64,000 nt of DNA, taken from assembly GCA_010279815.1 (NCBI GenBank), contig QEOQ01000242.1, positions 107,096-171,095 on the forward strand. The letters run 5' to 3'. The notes beneath the pieces are model-generated. The model was not told the origin of the DNA. It did no database searches and was given only the letters and a program-made list of their open reading frames with translations. This DNA comes from Brachionus plicatilis (taxonomy: Eukaryota; Rotifera; Eurotatoria; Ploima; Brachionidae). Below, piece by piece: positions 34,733-43,962 of this stretch. The translations under genes and the position numbers were made by a program. The stretch's first letter is position 1; each line of letters starts with the position of its first letter.

Positions 34733-35786
34733 TGTTCACCCTTTTTGAAAAATCAAATTTTTAATTTTGACAAGTTTTTTGCCTCAAAAGCTTAAAAGTG
34801 ATCAAAAATAAATAAGATCGGTTTAGTATATCATTATGATTAATGAATTTAATGTTTTCCAAGCTAAGCTAGCTTCTAAAAAAATTTCATCAAATTTGTA
34901 ACTAGTTTTTTTTAATTCTAGGTTTTTAATAGACTCACCTTTGAGAGTGTTGTTTTTTTGAGCATGCAAAATATTTGAAAATTGTTTTTGCTTGATTATC
35001 TGGTTTAATTTTTATGATTTATAAAGAATTTGGGACTCAATTGAATTAGAAACATTGAAAACAGCTTTAATTTACTTTTGATATTTACTTATAAAATAAT
35101 TGTTTTTAAAAACTTGATTTAAATCTGGCACAAAATAAATACTGATTATTCTTCCGATCTTGAGCATTTGGTTGTTCCTTCATTTTTTAAAACACCGAAT
35201 TTTATAAGTTTGTCTTCTAAAAATCATTAGTCATGCACTCACATAATCTTCAGCTTCAGGCAATTATTTTTTTCGAATTCTGTCCGAATAACTCTGGTCA
35301 TATTTTCTTGAAAAATTTACCACTAATTTTTCTCAAGATTTTTTTAAGGTTAATAATCAATTTTGCAAAATTTATGTTCATGTATAAAACTCAATTTTTT
35401 AAGTCAATTTTACTAGAATTTTCAATAAAAGCAAAATAAATCTGAACTAAGTGGCATATATTCTAGTATTTTAAAGGTTTTATCAGATTATTAATTTTTT
35501 TTGATAAATTGATATAAGATCGAAAAAATAAAAATTTAAAAATATTTTGCAAAAAAATACTAAGATTGCCGGAATTTAAAAAAAGGTTAAACAAACTGAT
35601 AAACTGAAGTATACTTTAATAAATTGTATGGTGCCTATGTTTCTTTCATCGGCTAGATCCTTTTTTCAGATAATTTTTTTCTACTAGCAAAATTATTTTA
35701 TATCAGAAAATTTATTTATTTATATTTTAACTATTTTTTCCACCGCAAAATTAAATTTGCCATCAATACAAATTGGGCAAAAAAAA
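34733..35786. other. Upstream of the otopetrin gene; no feature recognised
   Basis: A/T-rich. The promoter must lie here, but I see no defined TATA or initiator in a convincing position. Confidence 0.4.
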
Positions 35787-35787
35787 G

Positions 35788-36477
35788 GGGTCTTGCCTGT
35801 TATGTGATCAGTTGGTCACCTAATATGTGACCAGGCAATATTATTATTAAAATAATGATTTTTTTTTAGAAAAATTTTATTATTTAAGTGACCAGTTATT
35901 AAATTTATGTGGCCAGTTATTTTATTTACTTGACCAATTTATATATTAATTTAAAATTATAAAAATTCAATAAAAAAAATTATTTATGAATTTTTGCTAT
36001 GTGTTGCTTTACACCACGCTCATTTTTCATTAATTGCTCGCAGTCCGGGCAAGCTATTGGGTTTTTATGTTTGCCAAGAACTTTTTTTACAGCAGACTGT
36101 GTCGCTTCAGAAGCAATTGGAGCTTCTGATGAAATTTTTGAAAACTTTTCTAATTTTTTTTTGTTGGATTTAAACTAAGCTTGCAAATGGCTGCACTAAC
36201 CTCTTCAAAATCTGATTCACAATTTTCTTCATGATCTGAATCGGTGCCAAAAGGAATTTATGTGACCAATTGCAAAATTTTCGTGACCAGATGTTTATTT
36301 AGGTGACCACGTTAAAATTATTTATAAATATTTTTACCAAATAAATAATTTTGCCTGATCACATATTAGGTGACCAGTGAATATGTGACCAGTCAGAAAA
36401 AATACCTGGTCACCAAATCGACATAAAGTCACTGGTCACATAATATGTGACCAACTGATCACATAACAGGCAAGACC
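35788..36477. mobile_element. Palindromic element with TGTGACCA-rich arms and a captured gene fragment
   Basis: The left end GGGTCTTGCCTGTTATGTGA and the reverse complement of the right end agree perfectly, then TCAGTTGGTCAC and repeated TATGTGACCAG motifs continue inward on both arms. Length is 690 bp. Flanks are A-runs, so the target duplication cannot be read. The centre holds a zinc-finger coding remnant on the minus strand, so the element appears to have picked up coding DNA, as Pack-type elements do. Confidence 0.75.
35980..36257 (-). pseudogene. C2H2 zinc-finger coding fragment inside the palindrome
   Basis: On the minus strand the first part reads GTDSDHEENCESDFEEV, an acidic segment. 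A one-base slip in an A9 run (near 36153-36161) then moves it to a frame reading KVLGKHKNPIACPDCEQLMK, then NERGVKQHIAKIHK and a stop. C-x2-C-x12-H-x4-H is a clear C2H2 finger, close in style to the fingers at the start of R2/NeSL-type LINE proteins. There is no start codon. It is a captured or residual fragment of unknown parent. Confidence 0.65.
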
Positions 36478-36689
36478 CAAAAATAGCTCACAAAAAAATT
36501 TAAATTCTAAATTAACATAAAAATTTATTAAATAAAAAATTTAAATGAGCGATCCTCTTAATCTAGTCGAAAGATGGTCAAATACCTGACAAGAAAATTA
36601 CTCCGAAATGTTAATTGATTTTAATCAGAGTGCTGTTTAAAAGTCCCAAAAAAATGTTCAAATAATTAAAAAAAAATTTAAGTCTTAGC

Positions 36690-36770
36690 TCGAGCTTTTG
36701 AAAAAAAAAAAAAAAGTCCGGACTTGGACTTGACTTGAGACTTGTGACTTTTAAACAACTTTAAAATTTT
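36690..36770. repeat. GACTT-motif repeat
   Basis: GGACTTGGACTTGACTTGAG then ACTTGTGACTTTTAAACAAC. A copy with only a few changes is at 52394-52442, and related motifs lie at 32680-32800 and 38575-38620. Probably the end of a dispersed element. Confidence 0.5.
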
Positions 36771-36950
36771 AATCCATCCATAACAGCCAACCCTTTTTTG
36801 TTTGGTTAAAATATTACTTTCGCTGTTCCGCAATATTACTCAAGAATAGAATTTGGATCCAAGAAGATATGTTACACAAGTGTCTACTCAAATCGGAAAT
36901 ACAAATAGACAATAGCTAACTAATCGAAACCCTCTTAGGGAATTAAACCT

Positions 36951-37145
36951 TCAGACCAACCAAGTCAAATCCCAAATTTCAATAACTTCCAATATCGCAA
37001 CTAAAAGAGAGAGTGGAATAGCTAAGTAGACTTCGAGCCTTTTCAGTACAATAACATGCACATTGTCGACACCAGCAGCTTTGTTCTCATTTAGATCTTG
37101 AAGTTTTTTTCTCACTCTGTTAATTGAGAACGCTACATTAGGATC
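36951..37145 (-). pseudogene. LINE reverse-transcriptase N-terminal fragment (inverted)
   Basis: Minus-strand frame: SINRVRKKLQDLNENKAAGV, DNVHVIVLKRLE, YLAIPLSLLVAIL, then a stop at 36951. This is the start of a CR1/L2/Jockey-type reverse transcriptase (LNxNKAAGxD). It faces away from the LINE 3' fragment at 37397. The pair is what a twin-priming insertion leaves. Confidence 0.7.
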
Positions 37146-37255
37146 AAAACTTGAATGATGTCAAAATGCATCCAAAGAGTATTTTATCCTTACCAACATA
37201 AGCACCAAACCTGCTCAACTTGTTCATCATTCATCATTGTGGGCCCTACCGACAT

Positions 37256-37322
37256 ATGTGAGCTGAGTTGACGAAAATACGTGAACTTGACTAATTTTTC
37301 TGTTTTCGTGAACTCAGCTCAC
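37256..37322. repeat. Short palindrome GTGAGCTGAGTT...AACTCAGCTCAC
   Basis: 67 bp. The arms GTGAGCTGAGTT-G-ACGAAAA and TTTTCGT-G-AACTCAGCTCAC are complementary apart from one position. A looser relative, GTTCAC..GTGAAC, occurs at 58355-58460. Possibly a tiny foldback element. Confidence 0.6.
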
Positions 37323-37396
37323 CTGGAGAGGAAATAAAAAATATAAAAATATTTATTTGTTTTTATGTGCTGATTTAATTTAATTGATTTATTTAA

Positions 37397-37960
37397 CCGC
37401 CACACCTTGAGTTTGCAGTCGGCGCTTGGAATCCTTATCGACGTTGTGACATAGAAACACTTGAGCGTGTTCAGAGAAAATTTTCTAAACTTGTCCCAGA
37501 ACTAAAGTCGAAACCATATGCAGCTAGAAGAGAAACTCTTAATTGGATAACACTTGAAGAAAGACGGCAACGTGGAGATCTAATCCAGCTACATAAAATT
37601 CACCACGGACATGATCAAGTTGAGTTAATACATGGAAACCAAAGCTTCAAATGGTCTTGACACTCCAGCAGGTCATAAGAGAAAGGGTCAGTTAGCTATT
37701 GAGAGACAGATCATTAGAAATTGTATAGTTCGATATAACTTTTTTACAAACAGGACAGCTGGTAACTGGAACACAATAGACAAAACAACTAGAAGCACAG
37801 TCAACACGAATAAATTTAAAAATCGAATTGATAAACTTCTCGGGTATAGTTAAAGTGAATATGACAACTGGACACAGACTGTTAAAGCAGATCGTCTACT
37901 GACGGTTCTGCTCAGGATCTTCGATCCCTCACAGCTTGTATACTACTACTACTACTAATT
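37397..37960 (+). pseudogene. 5'-truncated CR1/L2-like LINE 3' end
   Basis: Frame from 37400: PHLEFAVGAWNPYRRCDIET, LERVQRKFSKLVPEL, LEERRQRGDLIQLHKI. A one-base shift near 37630 moves it to the frame open to 37853 (RQIIRNCIVRYNFFTNRTA). The 3' UTR has the perfect hairpin GGATC-TTC-GATCC (37915-37927) and a (TAC)n tail at about 37938-37958. It matches the organisation of the LINE at 26999-27965 but is a different, more diverged family. Confidence 0.82.
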
Positions 37961-39094
37961 GATTTATTCTCATATTTAATTTTCCAATTTTTTCTTAGAA
38001 TTTACTTTTATTTTAAAATTTTCATATCATTCTCACAATTTTGCTGATTTTAATATATGTCGGCAAATTGAAGTTTCAGATCAAGTTCTAAGGTCAAAAA
38101 GATCATTTAAAATTTTAAAACTTAATTAATCTAATGATTTTGATAATTTTTAGGAAATAAATACCAAACATTATTAAACATGCCATGTCTAATAATGGTT
38201 CATTATCTAATTAACATCAAAATTGTTGATCTCTAATTCATTTAACAAAAACAGGCAATATTTTAAATAATTCAAGTTAAGTTAATTCACAAATTCAAAT
38301 TTTTAACTTTTATATCCATTCATTTAAACTTAAAAAATTTTATTTTTTCCACTTAATAAATTTTCATTAAAATCAATTAAAATATTTTAATCTATTAAAA
38401 TTCATTCATTACATCAGAATCCTCAGCTCTCAAATTTGCGCTAAATGCGTCTTTTTTATTTTCAAGTGATGTCGCATTTGTGTACTTAAAACTAATGGGT
38501 AGTATCTTTTTAGTTTTTATAGCACTGATGCTTGTTTTGTGGTTGATGTTGCTGCAGATCAGACTTGTGCGTAAGTCAAAAATTTAAGTCATTTTAAAGT
38601 CAAATGAATGACTTGACTTGAAAATTTTCATACAATTTTGAAAAAGCATGAAAAAAGTGCGATGTTTCAAATTTATTTTCAAAAAATGAATGAGAGTTAG
38701 CTTTGCAATCTTATAACATTGAAATTAAATAAGGGTCATGTCCAGAATGTGATAAAGTGTTTACCAAAAAATTTGATCATAGGCATCATGTCCAGAATGT
38801 GATATTTTTATCACCAAAATATTAAGTTTACCCTTTGTGATCAAAAATTGATCACCAAAATTTTTTTTTGATCACATAAAATTTTTTTTGTTGAAATCAA
38901 AAATTTTTTTAATGACTTGCATCTTACTGCAAAATGAACATTTTTTGCAGAGTCTCATCTAATATTTAGCATGTTTGATGCATTATTTAGCATTTTGCAG
39001 GTATCTTTTAATTAATGATTAATTGACTTCTAAAAAAACTGAAAAATTCGGTATTTTAAGTGATGCAATCAGAAATTTTGATACAAAAAGAATA
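37961..39094. repeat. Non-coding; solo MITE arm and small repeats
   Basis: GGCAAATTGAAGTTTCAGAT at 38060 matches the start of the MITE at 48232, but no right arm follows. CATGTCCAGAATGTGATA occurs twice (near 38739 and 38788). AAAAAGTGCGATGTTTCAAA near 38650 matches the arms of the foldback at 57979. No gene is supported. Confidence 0.5.
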
Positions 39095-39103
39095 AATCGC
39101 CAT

Positions 39104-39459
39104 GGGGTTGTGAAGTTGGTTTCAATTCGATCATTTCAATTCAGAAAAACTTGAATAACTTTTTTACTAAAAGAGATAATTTAGTTCTATAAAATGCTCA
39201 ATTATAAGCAAATTTGCTTAATACAGTAAAATAAGTCTGCAAAATACTCTGCAATTTTATGCATTTTGCACGCCATTAAAAAGTATTCAAATCAATTGTG
39301 CACTTACTTTGCAGAGTTTTTGCAGACATGTATTTTCAGATTAAGAAAAGTTGCTTAAACATTAAGCATCTTTCAGAACTAGATTATTCCTTATAGTAAA
39401 AAAGTTATTCAAATTTTTCTGAATTGAAACGATCGAATTGAAATGAACTTCACAGCCCC
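39104..39459. mobile_element. Palindromic MITE with perfect 9-bp target duplication
   Basis: The left end GGGGTTGTGAAGTTGGTTTC and right end (reverse complement) GGGGCTGTGAAGTTCATTTC begin arms that stay about 90% identical for 90 bp (ATTTCAATTCAGAAAAA, TTGAATAACTTTTTTACTA). They then fade toward a centre with TCTGCAAAA motifs. The flanks are an exact AATCGCCAT duplication (39095-39103 and 39460-39468). Length is 356 bp, no coding. Ends and duplication fit a MULE-type element. Confidence 0.9.
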
Positions 39460-39468
39460 AATCGCCAT

Positions 39469-41260
39469 TAAGAATGGTGGATCAAAAATTTGAAACATGA
39501 AAAAAACAGAGATTAAATTAATTATTTTTGATAAAAAAAAATTTTTTTATAAATTTTTTAAAGCACTAAAAATTTAACTTTTAGATGGGGTGTTAATTGT
39601 GAAAGTTGAATTTGAGCTCCATTTTCCATCCAAACCTTTTACTCACTCCGAAATTAGTCACTCTAAATTGTGCACTCTTTAGAACAAGAAAATTGATGAT
39701 TAATGCTTATTTCCAAGGATCTTTTCATGGTTATTGCTATTTTCATTAATTTTATTCAAATCTATAACTTTCGAGAAAAAAATTAATCATTTCTTAAAAT
39801 TAAAAATTTACTTTCTTTATTCTAAAATTTATTTTTAAAAATCTTTTAAAAATCTTTATAAGTATCTTTTGTCTTCTTAATAAGCTCTTTATTTGCTAGT
39901 TCTTTGCAATAAGATAAATGAATTTAAAAAAAAAAAAATATTTTAAATATTTTATGTCCTTTTTTTAGCTTCAAATTCTAAATATAACAGCAGAGTTTTT
40001 TTTTTAATTATTTAAAAAAATAAACCGATCTAGAAATTAAAAATATAGAAAATTTATCTAAATAAAAGGCAAAAAAAAATGGGTTTTTTGAAAAAAAGGA
40101 TAAAAAATTAATTGAAACTATTAAATGTCTCTTAAATAGAAAATTTTTTGGATTATATTTGAATTAGCGTTTTATTTGGAAATTGGAATTTTTGAAAAAA
40201 TATCAAAACTAAAAAAATAAAAAAATTTAAAACTTTTTGTCAAAAGCTTAATTTGAAAAATCTTTCATCTGAAACATGTCAATGTAGCACCCTCGTTCAG
40301 AAAATGTCAAAAAATCTAAAAAATGTACACACTTTATAATGCATGTAAATAAAAGTGCAGAATATTTGCAGAAATTTGATATAGTTAATGCGTTGAATTA
40401 TCAACTGATTTAAATAATAAAATTTTTTCTTACATTTAGTTATTTTTTTACAATCGTTGCAGAAATAAGATTCAGATTAAAACTTAAACATATCAGCTGA
40501 AAAAATAAGAAATTTAAAGAATTTATTCAATAAATAAATAATTTTAAACAAATTTTGTTTAACATCTTCAAAATTTACTAAGCCTACATATTTACACGTA
40601 AAATCTAGCTTAATTTTTTTAGTAACTAAAATATAGCTTTTTTGAGTTTAAAATCTTTTTCATTTTAGATTTCTCTACAATTCACTCAAATTTTGCGTCG
40701 CACTTTAATTTATGTTTTAATTTTCTAAAATTGACTTTAATTTCTAGACTAAAAAAAAATTGGTTTTTCATTTAAGAAACATATCAAAATTAGAAAAAAG
40801 CAATTAACTGATTTTTGTCTAAATTTTAAAATATTTTGATCTTAAAAAGTGCTAGAATGATTTTAAGTAATGTTTTTTCAGTGGGTTATATTTTGTCTAT
40901 AGATAAAATTCCATCAAGGTATTTAATGAGTGTCTAGTTAATAATTAATTGTCTAATGTATGACTCTTGTTAATTTTGAAATTTTACAAAAAAATATTTA
41001 AATTGTATCAAAATGTAATGCCATGTTTATAGTCATGAATTTACCTTATTAAAATAATGATTAAAATTGGTAATAATTATTAAAAAATCATACTTTAATT
41101 TGATTTCAAATTCTAAAACAATTATAATATGAATAAATCAACATGGATTTTTTTAATGTTGAATTCTTTCAAGTGTAAAAATGATTCTCCTACTCATTCA
41201 GACCAACATTATATAAACAAATTTTTGTTTTTATACATCTATCATTCTAAAAACCAAAAT
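39469..41260. other. A/T-rich intergenic DNA before the protease gene
   Basis: No gene or clear repeat. The region just upstream of 41261 is an open but unlikely extension (an in-frame ATG at 41129); I prefer the inner ATG because a signal peptide follows it. Confidence 0.45.
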
Positions 41261-43962
41261 ATGAATAAACTGACAGTATTATTCCTGTTCCAAATTGGAA
41301 TCTGTTTAAGCCTTCCGTCAAAAAATGAAAGATACATTTCTGAAATAGATGATTTAAAGCTAGAAGATATTAAAGGCAGCAATGTTTTTCCTAGTTCTTT
41401 CTCAATTGACCTAAATCAGTATGCAAAAAATATTAGCGGATCATTTAACATGGTCGATGATTATCTGGTCCCCCCTGTCTCTCATTTAAAAAATGGAAAG
41501 CTAGAGAGAATTGCCTTTGAATCGAATTCTGACCATCAGACTTACAGAGAAAAATCTGGCAAAGGATTTGCTACTTTGTTCAAAAGAAATGGACAAATCA
41601 AGGCTGTAACGCTTAAAATTTTTAATTATTTTATTAAAAAATTAATTATTTAATTAATTAAAAGTATGCAAGATTTTTTGAAAGTGAAAATGGTCATTTT
41701 GAATTGTTTCCATCTTTAAAGCAAGAAAATGGTAAAAACAGTCATATATTGCACAAAAGAGACAATTCGAACTTGAAAAGAAATATAATATCTTCGAATG
41801 GAGGTATTTATTATTTTAAATGTTGACAATTTATCTAAATAATAACGTAATAAAAAAAAGGTGCTAAATTAGGAGAAATGGTTAATGGGTAAATTAATTA
41901 GAAAAAAAAATTTTTTTTTTTAAATTTTTGTTTATTTAAAAAAGAATTGATATCGATTTTTCTGATGATGGTCTAATTCCACCACACAAATCGAGAAAAA
42001 TTACTTCGTAAATTTTAATTAATTTAATTAAATTAAATAAAAATTTTTGATTGATTTTCTCTGATTTTTTAGAAGTCAAAAGCGTAAAAGAGCTGTTAAT
42101 GGAAATCCATTAAGCATGGAAGTAGAAACTCTTTTGGTAGTCGATCCGACTGTCTATGAAGATCACAAGGCCTTTCTTCAAACAACTGATGATACTGCCA
42201 TTTTTGACCACATAAGAACATATTATGCACACACATTCAATGGAGTAATTAATTTAAAATTTTTTTTGAATTTTCTTATTCTAATTTCTTAAGGTCGATG
42301 ATAAATATCAAAGATCTCTTGAAAGTGACCCGGATCTAAGACTGAGAATTAGATTGATTCATGTTCTTATAATTACTGTAATTTATATTTTCTAAAGAAA
42401 ATTCATATTGAGGTTTTTGTATTCAGAATCCGGTAGAATCAACTTGGACAGATGTGAATATTGTAGGTGAGACAGGTAATGAAGTTTACAATGGAAAAGA
42501 AGTAATTCTGAGCGTATTAACTTTAAATGAACTGCGAAGTTTTGTTGATAGACAAGGGTTGACATTTGAATTTGATCATGTGATTGGCGTTTTTAAGTAA
42601 AAGAAAGATTAAGTTTAAAATTTTTTTTTTAACTTATTTTACATTTATTAGTAAAGACTTATGGAGTGATGACACAACTGCCCTTCCTTCAGCTCGAACT
42701 CCTGTAATTGGAGTAGCATGGCTGGATTCCATTTGTAGTGATGGTTATAAATATTCAGTTTCTGAAGAAACAGGAGGTTTTTGGAATTTATATGTAAAGA
42801 AAATTTTGATGCATTGTTCAATTTTACAAAACTAAAAATTTAAAAGGTGATTGCTCATGAAATTGGCCATAATCTTGGCTCTCGTCATGATGGAAGTGGT
42901 AATGTATGTCCTACATCTGAACAAAATATAATGGCTCCATTTTTGTCATTTTCCAAAATATCAAATATTCAAAGATTTTCTAGTTGTTCAATCGATTATT
43001 TTAAACAACTTTTGTTGGTTGATAATGGGTAAATTTAAATTCATATTTAAAAAAAATTTTTTTGATAATAAAATAAAAAATAAGTGAAAATTCTGTTCAG
43101 GGATCGTGCCTGATAAATTCAGCAACAGTTCCAGATTATGTTCAAAATGCGAATTATGAACTGACTGGTCAAATTTGGTCATTGGATGACCAGTGCAAAA
43201 TGATGTTTGGCTCAACTGCATCTTCTTGTGCGATAAATGCGCCAGACGTCTGCTCATTCCTTTATTGTAGGATAACTGATACTGATTCAAGTTGTTTTTC
43301 GAGAGGGCCTGCTGTAGAAGGATCAACTTGTGGAACAGATCTGGTATTGAATTTTATAAAATTTCTAAATAAAAAAATTAATTTTATTTAATTTGTTAAA
43401 GACTTGTCAACAAGGACTTTGTCAAGCACAGTTAGATTCCACAACCACAACCACGACCACAACAACAACCACTACTCCAACCACAACCACTACTCCAACC
43501 ACAACCACTACTCCAACCACAACCACTACTCCAACCACAACCACTACTCCAACCACAACCACTACTCTAACCACAACCACTACTCTAACCACAACCACTA
43601 CTCCAACCACAACCACTACTCCAACCACAACCACTACTCCAACCACAACCACTACTCCAACCACAACCACTACTCCAACCACAACCACTACTCCAACCAC
43701 AACCACTACTCCAACCACAACCCTTATTGCAACCACAACCACAACATTGAATTTAGGAACAACCACACTTTCTAGTTCAGAAGAAAACTCAAGTGAAGAT
43801 AGTAGTATGGAATCGAAAGAAAAAAGCAGTGAAAAAGGAAAGGGAAAGGACAAGAACAAAGATAAGAACAAGAACAAGAACAAGAACAAGAACAAGAACA
43901 AGAACAAGAACAAAAATAAGAATAAAAACAAGAACAAGAACAAAGCTTCAAAAAAATTCTAA
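41261..43962 (+). CDS. ADAMTS-like metalloprotease with Thr-rich and Lys/Asn-rich tail, ten exons
   Basis: Exons: 41261-41605, 41665-41803, 41945-42007, 42073-42244, 42294-42377, 42427-42596, 42652-42793, 42847-43028, 43085-43343, 43402-43962; introns are 49-141 bp with GT-AG ends. About 705 residues. A signal peptide (MNKLTVLFLFQIGICLSLPS) is followed by an M12B propeptide and a furin site KRKR near residue 187. The zinc site HEIGHNLGSRHD (about 376-387) and Met-turn NIMAPF are complete. QCKMMFG, DVCSFLYC and STCG follow the ADAMTS disintegrin-like pattern. Thrombospondin repeats are absent. Exon 10 instead encodes about 15 TTTTTP units, a Ser/Glu block and a (KN)n tail. Every junction agrees in phase except exon 2 to 3, which is one base short: an assembly error or a real frameshift. 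Confidence 0.85.
43438..43735 (+). repeat. 18-bp minisatellite encoding TTTTTP repeats
   Basis: Tandem copies of ACCACAACCACTACTCCA, about 14 with few substitutions (CTCTAACC variants at 43565 and 43585), inside exon 10 of the protease. A hexamer array (AAGAAC)n at about 43855-43945 codes for the Lys/Asn tail. Both change length in whole codons, so they can vary without breaking the frame. Confidence 0.9.
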
